Shown here: in pieces, positions 58,065 through 64,000 of the stretch
Numbering within the stretch: position 1 is the stretch's first letter
Layout of the letters: each line of letters opens with the position of its first letter
NCBI RefSeq assembly: GCF_013376005.1
Contig: NZ_JABMJK010000010.1
Location: 124,001-188,000 of the forward strand
Length of the DNA: 64,000 nucleotides
Source of the DNA: Duganella sp. SG902
GTDB taxonomy: Bacteria; Pseudomonadota; Gammaproteobacteria; Burkholderiales; Burkholderiaceae_D
Direction of reading: 5' to 3'
Made by a program: the position numbers and the translations under genes
The notes under the pieces: generated by a model
What the model saw: the letters and a program-made list of their open reading frames with translations, nothing else
Told to the model about the DNA's origin: nothing
Database searches by the model: none

Positions 58065-59182
58065 GATGGCGCCTGCCGGATCAGGAATTGGCGCAGCGCC
58101 GTGAATACGTCGTCGCCGTCGGACAGCGTGGCGCTGGACATGGGCAAGCCCTGGCGCTCCCGTTCGGTCCACAGGCGCTGCATTTCGCTATCCTGCATGC
58201 GCGGCATGCCGGGCAGGGTTTCCACGTAGGCGAGGTAGTTCATTTCCTTGCCCAGCTCGCCCAGCACCAGACTGGCGGCCGCGCGGTCCTCGGAAAAATT
58301 GTCGCCGTCCGAGGCGTAGAACAGGTAGCTGTTCCACAAGGCGGGGTCGTAGCGCTGCCGTACCAGTTCCTGCGCCAGCCGGAAGCCGGTCGAGGCCATG
58401 GTCCCGCCCAGCCCGCTGGCCTCGAAAAAATCGCTCTCGTTGAATTCCCAGGCACGCCCCGCATGGGCCAGGAAACGGGTCTCGATACGCTGGTATTTGC
58501 GGCGCAGCCCTTGCAAGGCAAGAAAGAAGAAAGTCTTGGCCAGGCGCCGCTCGGCCACCGTCATGCTGCACGACACGTCCAGCATGAAGAACAGCACGGC
58601 GCTGCTGCTGGGTCTGGGCTGCGCCACCAGCTGGCGAAAGCGCAAGTCGTCATTGGTGAAGGCCGGCGGCCCGGCTTGCACGGCGCGTCGCTTGACGGCT
58701 TCCTTCACGGTCCGCCGGCGATCCAGTCTGGAGCGCGCGCCGCGCTTGTCCCAGCCGGCGCGCACCAGCTCGTTGTCGTCCAGCGCGGCCTTGCCGCGCG
58801 CCTCCAGTTGCGGCAGCTGGAACTCCTCCCACAGCCAGTCGACGATTTCGTCGATGGAAAACTCCATCAGCACGGTCACCGCGCCGCCTTCGCCGCCGAC
58901 GCCATTGTCATCGTCGTCAAAATAGGGCGAGCGCAGGATGTCGCCCGGTTGTCCCGGCCCCTGGCCCGCCCCCGTCGTGCTGTGCTCGCCCGACAGGCGG
59001 AAGCGCGCGTGCTCCAGCAGCTTGAGCGGCACCTGCACGCCGCGCGGCGGCGGCCCGGTCATCAGGTCGGGCGCCGACAGGGCCTCGGGCAGGTGTTCAC
59101 GCACCGCCTCGCGCACCTTGTCGTTGTGCCGCAGCCAATCGCGGGCGCCGCGGGAGAACAGGTCGTACCAATCGTTGCGCAT
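58061..59182 (-). CDS. yeaH: YeaH/YhbH family protein (DUF444)
   Basis: A 373-residue protein. The C-terminal half has a von Willebrand-A-like fold with a metal-site-like motif FFMLDVSCSMT; an acidic/glycine-rich segment (YFDDDDNGVGGEGG) sits in the N-terminal half, as in the family. It is one base after yeaG and overlaps spoVR. It works with the YeaG kinase in stress adaptation in E. coli; no catalytic role is known. Confidence 0.94.
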   Translation of the reverse strand: MRNDWYDLFSRGARDWLRHNDKVREAVREHLPEALSAPDLMTGPPPRGVQVPLKLLEHARFRLSGEHSTTGAGQGPGQPGDILRSPYFDDDDNGVGGEGGAVTVLMEFSIDEIVDWLWEEFQLPQLEARGKAALDDNELVRAGWDKRGARSRLDRRRTVKEAVKRRAVQAGPPAFTNDDLRFRQLVAQPRPSSSAVLFFMLDVSCSMTVAERRLAKTFFFLALQGLRRKYQRIETRFLAHAGRAWEFNESDFFEASGLGGTMASTGFRLAQELVRQRYDPALWNSYLFYASDGDNFSEDRAAASLVLGELGKEMNYLAYVETLPGMPRMQDSEMQRLWTERERQGLPMSSATLSDGDDVFTALRQFLIRQAPS

Positions 59183-59183
59183 A

Positions 59184-61130
59184 TCATTCCTGTGCCAGCA
59201 GCGTGGTGACGTAATTCAGCGCTTCGCGCGCGCAATGGGTGTCGTAGCCGTACTCGTCCACCAGCCTTTGCTCGACCGCCGAGATCTTGGCGCGCACCTC
59301 GTCGTCCGGGCGCTTGGAGGAGCTGACCAGGCGCAGCACATCGCGCCGCTGCTCGAACAGGTATTGCTGCAGGGCGTCGCGCAACTGCGCGTGGCTGCCC
59401 AGCCCGAAGCGCTCGCCCCGCTTGTAGGCGCTCATGGCCTTGCGCACCACCTCCTGCCGGAACGATTGCTTGCCGGAGTCGGAAATATGGATTTTCTCCT
59501 CCACCGCGCGCAGGAAACGCTCGTCCGGACGGCGCTCCTCGTTGGTGATGGGATCCTTCACCTGGCGGTTGTCCAGCATGGCCTCCACCTCGTCCAGGTA
59601 CTTCTCCAGCAAATCCGACACTTCCTGCTCGAACGACACGAACAAGGCCTTGTGCACGTCCTCCTTCACCCAGCGGTTGTAGAACTCCTTGCGCGTCAGC
59701 ACCAGATAGTCGACCCAGCGCCGCTTGCGCGCGCCATCGATGCGGGCGTCGCTTTCTATCGCCTCCTTCAGCGCCAGCAGCAGGTCCATGGTGCTGATGC
59801 TGTTGCGCGACGATTGTATGATGGCGTGCGACAGGCCGTTGATGACGAACCGCGGCGACACGCCGGACAAGCCTTCATCCGGCGCCTTTTCCTTGTTGCG
59901 CACGCGCAGCGCCTCGCTGTGATGCACGCCGTCCACCTCATCGCCGCCGTGGATGCGCACCCGCCGGGCAAGGTCGCCCTCGCGCTCCTCGCCCTCGTGC
60001 AACCGGCTGAGCACGGCGAACACGGCCGCCGCGTGCAACACATGCGGATCGAGATGGACATCGCGGAAGGCCGGCGCGGACAGGATCAGCTTGCGGTAGA
60101 TCCGCGCCTCCTCGCGGTAATTGAGGGTGTAGGGCACCTGCACGATGACCATGCGGTCCAGCAGGCCCTCGTTCTCGCTCTCCTGCAAGAACTTGCGGAA
60201 CTCCGCCAGGTTGGTGTGCGCGAGGATGGTTTCGTCGAGGTAAATCAGCGGGAAGCGCGCCACCTTGACGTTTTTCTCCTGCGTCAGCGTCAGCAGCAGG
60301 TACAGGAACTCGCGCTTGACCTTGAGGATCTCGATCATCTCCAGCAGCCCCCGGCTGGCCGCGTACACCGTGCCGGACCACGACCACGCGCGCGGATCGC
60401 CCTCGTCGCCAAACTCCGCCACGCGCGACAGGTCCACCGAGCCGACCAGGTCGGCGACGTCGGCGGTATTCGGGTCGTGCGGCGCATAGGTGCCGATGGC
60501 GCTGCGGCCAGCCTCGGAGATGAAGACGCGCTCAACCGGCATGCGCAGGAAGTCGCCACCCAGCTCGTGTTCCAGCCGCGTGCGGCAGTGGGGACACAGC
60601 TCGCCGGCCGCGTCCACCCCGTAGCTCGCGCGGAAACTGGCGCGCAGCGTGTGGGGGACCAGATGCAGAGGCGATTCGCGCACCGGACAGCCGGCGATGC
60701 CGTACAGGGCCCCGGCGTCGGTGTGGCTATATTCCTCCAGCCCGCGCTTCAGCCGTATCACCAGGGTCGACTTGCCGCCCGATGGCGGCCCCAGCAGCAA
60801 CAGCAGGCGCCGCCCGACCTCGGAGCCGGCGGCGGCCGCCTTGAAATAGTCGGCCACGCGGGCGAGGGCATCATCGATGCCGAACAGTTCGTCGGCGAAC
60901 AGGCTGCAGCGCAGCTTGCCGTCGTCGCCATCCTGGCCGCTCCAGCGCAACATATCCCAGATGTACTGGTGCGAGCCGCGCGCGAACTGCGCCGGCGCGG
61001 CCGGCAGCACCTGATCCATGAACTGCGCGAAACTGCCGCTCCAGTGGCCGGCGCGATGCTGCCGCGTGTAGGCGACCAGCTGGTCGCGGAATTGATCCTG
61101 CGATACTGCCCGCTGCGCGCTGTCGATCAT
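59184..61130 (-). CDS. yeaG: PrkA/YeaG family serine protein kinase
   Basis: A 648-residue protein with an N-terminal AAA-type domain (Walker A GPPSGGKS, 114-121; sensor segments YLDETILAHTNLAEFRKF) and the C-terminal PrkA domain (KEFYNRWVKEDVHKALF, QVSDLLEKYLDEVEAML). A Shine-Dalgarno GGAGGG precedes the ATG. First gene of the yeaG-yeaH-spoVR operon. The neighbouring 81 bp up to the LysR gene show no convincing -35/-10 or sigma-54 site. Confidence 0.95.
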   Translation of the reverse strand: MIDSAQRAVSQDQFRDQLVAYTRQHRAGHWSGSFAQFMDQVLPAAPAQFARGSHQYIWDMLRWSGQDGDDGKLRCSLFADELFGIDDALARVADYFKAAAAGSEVGRRLLLLLGPPSGGKSTLVIRLKRGLEEYSHTDAGALYGIAGCPVRESPLHLVPHTLRASFRASYGVDAAGELCPHCRTRLEHELGGDFLRMPVERVFISEAGRSAIGTYAPHDPNTADVADLVGSVDLSRVAEFGDEGDPRAWSWSGTVYAASRGLLEMIEILKVKREFLYLLLTLTQEKNVKVARFPLIYLDETILAHTNLAEFRKFLQESENEGLLDRMVIVQVPYTLNYREEARIYRKLILSAPAFRDVHLDPHVLHAAAVFAVLSRLHEGEEREGDLARRVRIHGGDEVDGVHHSEALRVRNKEKAPDEGLSGVSPRFVINGLSHAIIQSSRNSISTMDLLLALKEAIESDARIDGARKRRWVDYLVLTRKEFYNRWVKEDVHKALFVSFEQEVSDLLEKYLDEVEAMLDNRQVKDPITNEERRPDERFLRAVEEKIHISDSGKQSFRQEVVRKAMSAYKRGERFGLGSHAQLRDALQQYLFEQRRDVLRLVSSSKRPDDEVRAKISAVEQRLVDEYGYDTHCAREALNYVTTLLAQE

Positions 61131-61211
61131 CGCCTGCCCTCCGAAAGATAGGAGTATCGGCGCTGGCGCGGCAGGTTCGGATGATCTGCCTCAATCGAAA
61201 AAGGGGAACTT

Positions 61212-62120
61212 TTAACCCGCCCGGTCCCACGGCGCGTCGGCCAGTTCCTGGACCAGGAAATCGATCATCACCCGCACCTTGGCGCTCAGGTGGCGCCGGC
61301 TCGGATAAACGGCCAGCACGTCCAGGTCCGGCATGTGATAGTCCGGCAGCACGCGCCGCAGACGGCCGGCGCGCAGATCGTCCCCGACCAGGAAGGTCGG
61401 CTGCCAGATGATGCCCATGCCGCCCAGGGCGGCGGCGCGCGCCGTATCGCCGTTATTGGTGTGCATCACGCAGCTTACTTTGACGGCGTGCGGCTGGCCG
61501 CCCGCGTCCAGCATCTGCCATTCGTCGGCGGTGGCGGCGTAGCTGTAGCCGATGCAGGCGTGTTGCGGCAGCTCGGCCGGCGACTGCGGCATGCCGTGCC
61601 GCTGGAGATAGTCGGGCGATGCGCACAGCACATTGCGCGAGGTGGCCAGCTTGCGCGCCACGTTGGAGGCCGAGCCGGCGCGCGAGATGCGCACCGCCAT
61701 GTCGTAGCCTTCCTCGACGATGTCGACCACGCGGTCGATCAGCGCCACGTCCAGCTGCACCTCGGGATACAAACGCATGAACTTGGGCCACAGCGGCGCC
61801 AGGTGCAGCACGCCAAAGCTGAGCGGGGCGTTAATCCGCAGCACGCCGTGCGGCTGCAGGGCGGCCGAGGACACGATGGCCTCGGCCTCGGCCACGTCGT
61901 CCAGTATCGACCTGGCGCGCTCGAACAGCGCCTCGCCGCTGGAGGTCAGCGACATCTTGCGCGAGCTGCGGTTGAGCAGCCGCGTCTGCAGATGCGCCTC
62001 CAGGTCGCTGATGTAGCGGGTCACATTGGCCGGCGAGGTGTCGAGCGCCTCGGCGGCGCGGGCGAAGCCGTCGCGCTTGACGACTTCCACAAACACTTCC
62101 AGCGCACGCAATCGGTCCAT
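61212..62120 (-). CDS. LysR family transcriptional regulator
   Basis: A 302-residue regulator. The N-terminal winged helix reads MDRLRALEVFVEVVKRDGF, then AAEALDTSPANVTRYISDLEAHLQTRLL split over residues 20-48; the effector-binding domain follows (GVLRINAPLSFGVLHLAPL, YDMAVRISRAGS). It resembles LysR proteins with an N-terminal start MDRL. The target is not evident; it reads in the same direction as yeaG, with 81 bp between. Confidence 0.93.
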   Translation of the reverse strand: MDRLRALEVFVEVVKRDGFARAAEALDTSPANVTRYISDLEAHLQTRLLNRSSRKMSLTSSGEALFERARSILDDVAEAEAIVSSAALQPHGVLRINAPLSFGVLHLAPLWPKFMRLYPEVQLDVALIDRVVDIVEEGYDMAVRISRAGSASNVARKLATSRNVLCASPDYLQRHGMPQSPAELPQHACIGYSYAATADEWQMLDAGGQPHAVKVSCVMHTNNGDTARAAALGGMGIIWQPTFLVGDDLRAGRLRRVLPDYHMPDLDVLAVYPSRRHLSAKVRVMIDFLVQELADAPWDRAG

Positions 62121-62139
62121 GCCTCACTCCACAAGAAAA

Positions 62140-62169
62140 AAGCCGCGGCACCGGAGGGTGGGGCGGCTT
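62140..62169 (-). terminator. Rho-independent terminator of the Sel1-type lipoprotein gene
   Basis: AAGCCGC (62140-62146) pairs with GCGGCTT (62163-62169), and an inner CACC/GGTG stem continues the hairpin. On the reverse strand the hairpin is followed by a run of six T (A-run at 62136-62141). It lies 23 bases after the stop of the lipoprotein gene at 62192 and before the LysR start. Confidence 0.8.
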
Positions 62170-62191
62170 CGTCGCTTAACGCAGTCTCAAC

Positions 62192-62626
62192 TTAGTGAGC
62201 GATGTAATTGCCGGTCGCGGCTTCCTTGATCACGCGGCCGGCGGCGAGGGCTGCGCCGGAACCACCATGGGAGGCGCCGACGCCGCTCACCGGGCTGTCG
62301 TGGGCCATGCCGACCAGCCCGACCGCCGCCTGGGCATCGCCGGCGCTGGCGGCGCGTTCGAACAATTCCATGGCTTCGCGGCGCTTGGCCGGATTGGACA
62401 GGTAACGCAGCGCCAGTTCGCGCTGGGCTACCGGGGAGCCTTGCTCGGCCCACTCTTGCAGTCGGCGTTCGGCGGCGGGTTGACCGCTCGGGCCGATTTG
62501 CATGGCAGCTGCTTCAATCACAGTCGGGGAGGGAATCGCATCTTCCTGGGCCTGGCAGGCGATCAGGGCGCCCACCAGCACCAGCACCGAAGATACCAAT
62601 ACACCAGACTTGTTGAATAATTCCAT
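62192..62626 (-). CDS. Small Sel1-like lipoprotein
   Basis: A 144-residue protein. The hydrophobic N-terminus ends in LIAC (Cys24), a plausible lipobox. One or two Sel1/TPR-like helical units follow (AERRLQEWAEQGSPVAQREL, AMELFERAASAGDAQAAV). The tail is glycine/alanine-rich (GASHGGSGAALAAG). It has its own sigma-70-type promoter and an intrinsic terminator, so it is monocistronic. It may be an adaptor at a membrane; function unknown. Confidence 0.75.
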   Translation of the reverse strand: MELFNKSGVLVSSVLVLVGALIACQAQEDAIPSPTVIEAAAMQIGPSGQPAAERRLQEWAEQGSPVAQRELALRYLSNPAKRREAMELFERAASAGDAQAAVGLVGMAHDSPVSGVGASHGGSGAALAAGRVIKEAATGNYIAH

Positions 62627-62922
62627 AAATTAAATACCCTTGATTAAAGCAAAGCGCAAACCTCGATGCGTTGCACCATTATACTTGCATCTGGGCAAAT
62701 TGTCGAATACGCAATATCACGCAGAGCCATGCCTTGGTTTTGATTCCTTTTGCAAGTGCTGGCGATATTAACATGAAGAATTTGTGCTCCCCGTTCAGGA
62801 AACGCTAACCAGGGTAACAATTGTAACCATTCGTTAATGGCAAAAAAGGCATGGATGGACGAAGCCGGGCTGTGCAATGCAGCAAAGCCGGGACTTCATA
62901 AATCGTGAACGATGGCGGGCGG
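62627..62922. other. Longest non-coding gap in the window (296 bp)
   Basis: AT-richer than the rest. It holds the lipoprotein promoter at 62678-62706 and a direct repeat AAGCCGGG near 62860-62895. Short frames here (e.g. reverse 62644-62877) show no coding character. No small RNA or terminator was recognised. Confidence 0.5.
62678..62706 (-). promoter_or_regulatory. Sigma-70-type promoter for the Sel1-like lipoprotein gene
   Basis: On the reverse strand, TCGACA (62701-62706; five of six to TTGACA) and TATAAT (62678-62683; perfect) are separated by 17 bp. Transcription would begin about 45 bases before the lipoprotein ATG at 62626. This is the best-formed sigma-70 promoter seen in the window. 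Confidence 0.7.
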
Positions 62923-63318
62923 TCAGGCGCCTGGGGAAGTATTACGCTGCAGCCAGGCATCGGCATCGCGCAAGACCAGTTGATATTCGGACTCCAGCGC
63001 GGCGAACAGGGCGGGGATGGCGTCTATTTGCTGCTCGGCGATGGCTTTTTCCAGCTTGAGGGATGCGGACACCAGCCGTTTGGCGCCCAAGGTGCCGATC
63101 GAGCCGCGCAGGCTGTGGAAAATCTTGCCCGCGTCGTGCAGCCGCTGCTCGCGCAGCGCGGCACCGGCCTGCTCGAACGGCGTCATGCGTGGCGCGCAGG
63201 CGTCGCGGACGATTTTGCTGACGATGCCCAGCGCCTTGTCATCGTTACCCATGTATTTCAACAAGGTGTCGACGGAGAAAATACTTTCTTCGGCTGGTGG
63301 CGGGCTTGCTTCAGTCAT
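62923..63318 (-). CDS. Hpt (histidine phosphotransfer) domain protein
   Basis: A 131-residue single-domain Hpt protein with the phospho-acceptor His68 in IFHSLRGSIGTLGA, followed by the conserved Gly and a helical bundle (LVSASLKLEKAI). It relays phosphate between a hybrid kinase and a response regulator. No such kinase or regulator is adjacent, so the partner is unknown; PrsK/PrsR is possible but unsupported. Confidence 0.88.
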   Translation of the reverse strand: MTEASPPPAEESIFSVDTLLKYMGNDDKALGIVSKIVRDACAPRMTPFEQAGAALREQRLHDAGKIFHSLRGSIGTLGAKRLVSASLKLEKAIAEQQIDAIPALFAALESEYQLVLRDADAWLQRNTSPGA

Positions 63319-63372
63319 TCATTACTCCAGGACAGGTTGCCTTAATCCTATCATACGCTTGCCCGGCGCCCC

Positions 63373-64000
63373 TCACTGTTGCCCGTCGTGAAATTGTTGC
63401 GACAGGGTTTGCAATGGCGAACGTGTGACGGCCGGTACCGCAACACTCGCCGGAGGCGCCATCCGCACAGGCGCGCCGCCGGTGTTGGCGGAATGCAACA
63501 CATTGCCCTGGGATTCCGGCGCGGCGTTCCAGGCCGGCGCCTCCAGCCCTTCGAATACGCGCTTGAGCTGCTGCCCCCAGGTGCTGCGGATCATCTGGAA
63601 ATACTCGTTGCGCTCATCAATTGTTACAAAATGGGTCACGGCCAGCTTGTCGGTCTCATACACCAGCATATCGAGCGGCAGGCCGACCGAAACGTTGGAA
63701 CGCAGGGTGGAATCCATGGAAATCAGCGCGCACTTGGCGGCATCGTCGAGCGAGGTGGCCGGGGTGACCACACGGTCGATGATGGGCTTGCCATACTTGG
63801 CCTCGCCGATCTGGAAATAAGTGTTCTCGTCGTGCGATTCGATGAAATTGCCGGCGGAATAGATCTGGAACAGGCGGCAGCGCTCGCCCTTGATCTGGCC
63901 GCCGAAAATGATGCTGACGTTGAATTCAATGCCGAACGACGACAGCGCCTCCGCGTCGCGCGCATGCACCTGCCGCACCGCCTCGCCGAGGATACGCGCC
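63373..64000 (-). CDS. Proteasome-type protease (20S beta-like, COG3484), 5' partial
   Basis: The last 208 residues are inside the window; the N-terminus, with the expected catalytic Thr/Ser, lies beyond 64000. Visible family features are SSFGIEFNVSIIFGGQIKG, RLFQIYSAGNFIE, FQIGEAKYGKPIIDRVV and DDAAKCALISMDSTLRSNVSVG, the Ntn-hydrolase beta strands of bacterial predicted proteasome-type proteases. The C-terminal 50 residues are variable and proline/alanine-rich. The Hpt gene follows after 54 bp. The function of this family is not well known. Confidence 0.85.
   Translation of the reverse strand, partial: ARILGEAVRQVHARDAEALSSFGIEFNVSIIFGGQIKGERCRLFQIYSAGNFIESHDENTYFQIGEAKYGKPIIDRVVTPATSLDDAAKCALISMDSTLRSNVSVGLPLDMLVYETDKLAVTHFVTIDERNEYFQMIRSTWGQQLKRVFEGLEAPAWNAAPESQGNVLHSANTGGAPVRMAPPASVAVPAVTRSPLQTLSQQFHDGQQ

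Noticed and set aside
62644..62877. Reverse-strand 77-residue frame in the 296-bp gap
   Set aside because: It overlaps the clear -35/-10 promoter of the lipoprotein gene, has no Shine-Dalgarno and an unnatural composition; taken as chance.
62860..62895. Direct repeat AAGCCGGG as a possible attachment site
   Set aside because: Only 8 bp, about 18 bp apart, with no integrase, tRNA or mobile gene nearby.

Overview
The window reads as chromosome of a GC-rich betaproteobacterium, most likely Oxalobacteraceae (the Massilia/Duganella group). This placement rests on gene content and protein character, not on a marker gene. No rRNA, tRNA, insertion sequence, phage gene or CRISPR array was seen. Coding density is extreme: the longest gap without a gene is 296 bp (62627-62922), so no gene-free stretch exceeds 300 bp.

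Left flank (1-7186): 3' part of a YbiT-type ABC-F ATPase, the NAD de novo genes nadA-nadC (forward) and nadB (reverse, coupled to a GNAT gene), a PEP-CTERM protein and a solitary solute-binding protein.

Centre (7352-56719): a roughly 50-kb exosortase A (XrtA)/PEP-CTERM exopolysaccharide locus in alternating operons. (i) Forward 7352-12049: initiating sugar transferase, sensor kinase PrsK, sigma-54-type regulator PrsR. (ii) Reverse 16472-12050: GNAT, acyl carrier protein, two alpha/beta-hydrolase-fold proteins, a glycosyltransferase and a TPR protein. (iii) Forward 16630-21196: acyl-CoA ligase, PLP decarboxylase, asparagine-synthetase-like protein. (iv) Reverse 23215-21126: O-glycosylation-ligase-like membrane protein and polysaccharide deacetylase. 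(v) Forward 23307-30445: GT2-GT4 fusion, flippase, GT4, MBOAT acyltransferase and SGNH-like partner. (vi) Reverse 47475-30429, about 17 kb: chain-length protein, tyrosine kinase, outer-membrane barrel, WecB, deacetylase, FemAB protein, three glycosyltransferases, XrtA-EpsI, amidotransferase, GT4-CapK fusion and methyltransferase. (vii) Forward 47602-49031: Wza-like export lipoprotein and FeeM-like N-acyltransferase. (viii) Reverse 54244-49015: PrsT, a second ligase/polymerase-like protein and a trypsin-like protease. (ix) Forward 54378-56719: TviB/TviC-type nucleotide-sugar enzymes. Together these could start, build, decorate, flip, polymerise and export a polysaccharide and process PEP-CTERM proteins.

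Right flank (56676-64000): a yeaG-yeaH-spoVR operon, a LysR regulator, a small Sel1-type lipoprotein with a clear promoter and terminator, an Hpt protein and the C-terminal part of a proteasome-type protease.

Most interesting: a compact ACP-centred acyl/amine module (ii and iii) embedded in the sorting locus; fused glycosyltransferases; an Asn-synthetase homologue without its catalytic cysteine; a candidate sigma-54 promoter and a Shine-Dalgarno-masking hairpin before the sugar transferase-prsK-prsR operon; and convergent operons that all overlap or abut at their 3' ends. Function statements for the XrtA-associated families rest on remembered family knowledge; no database search was run.
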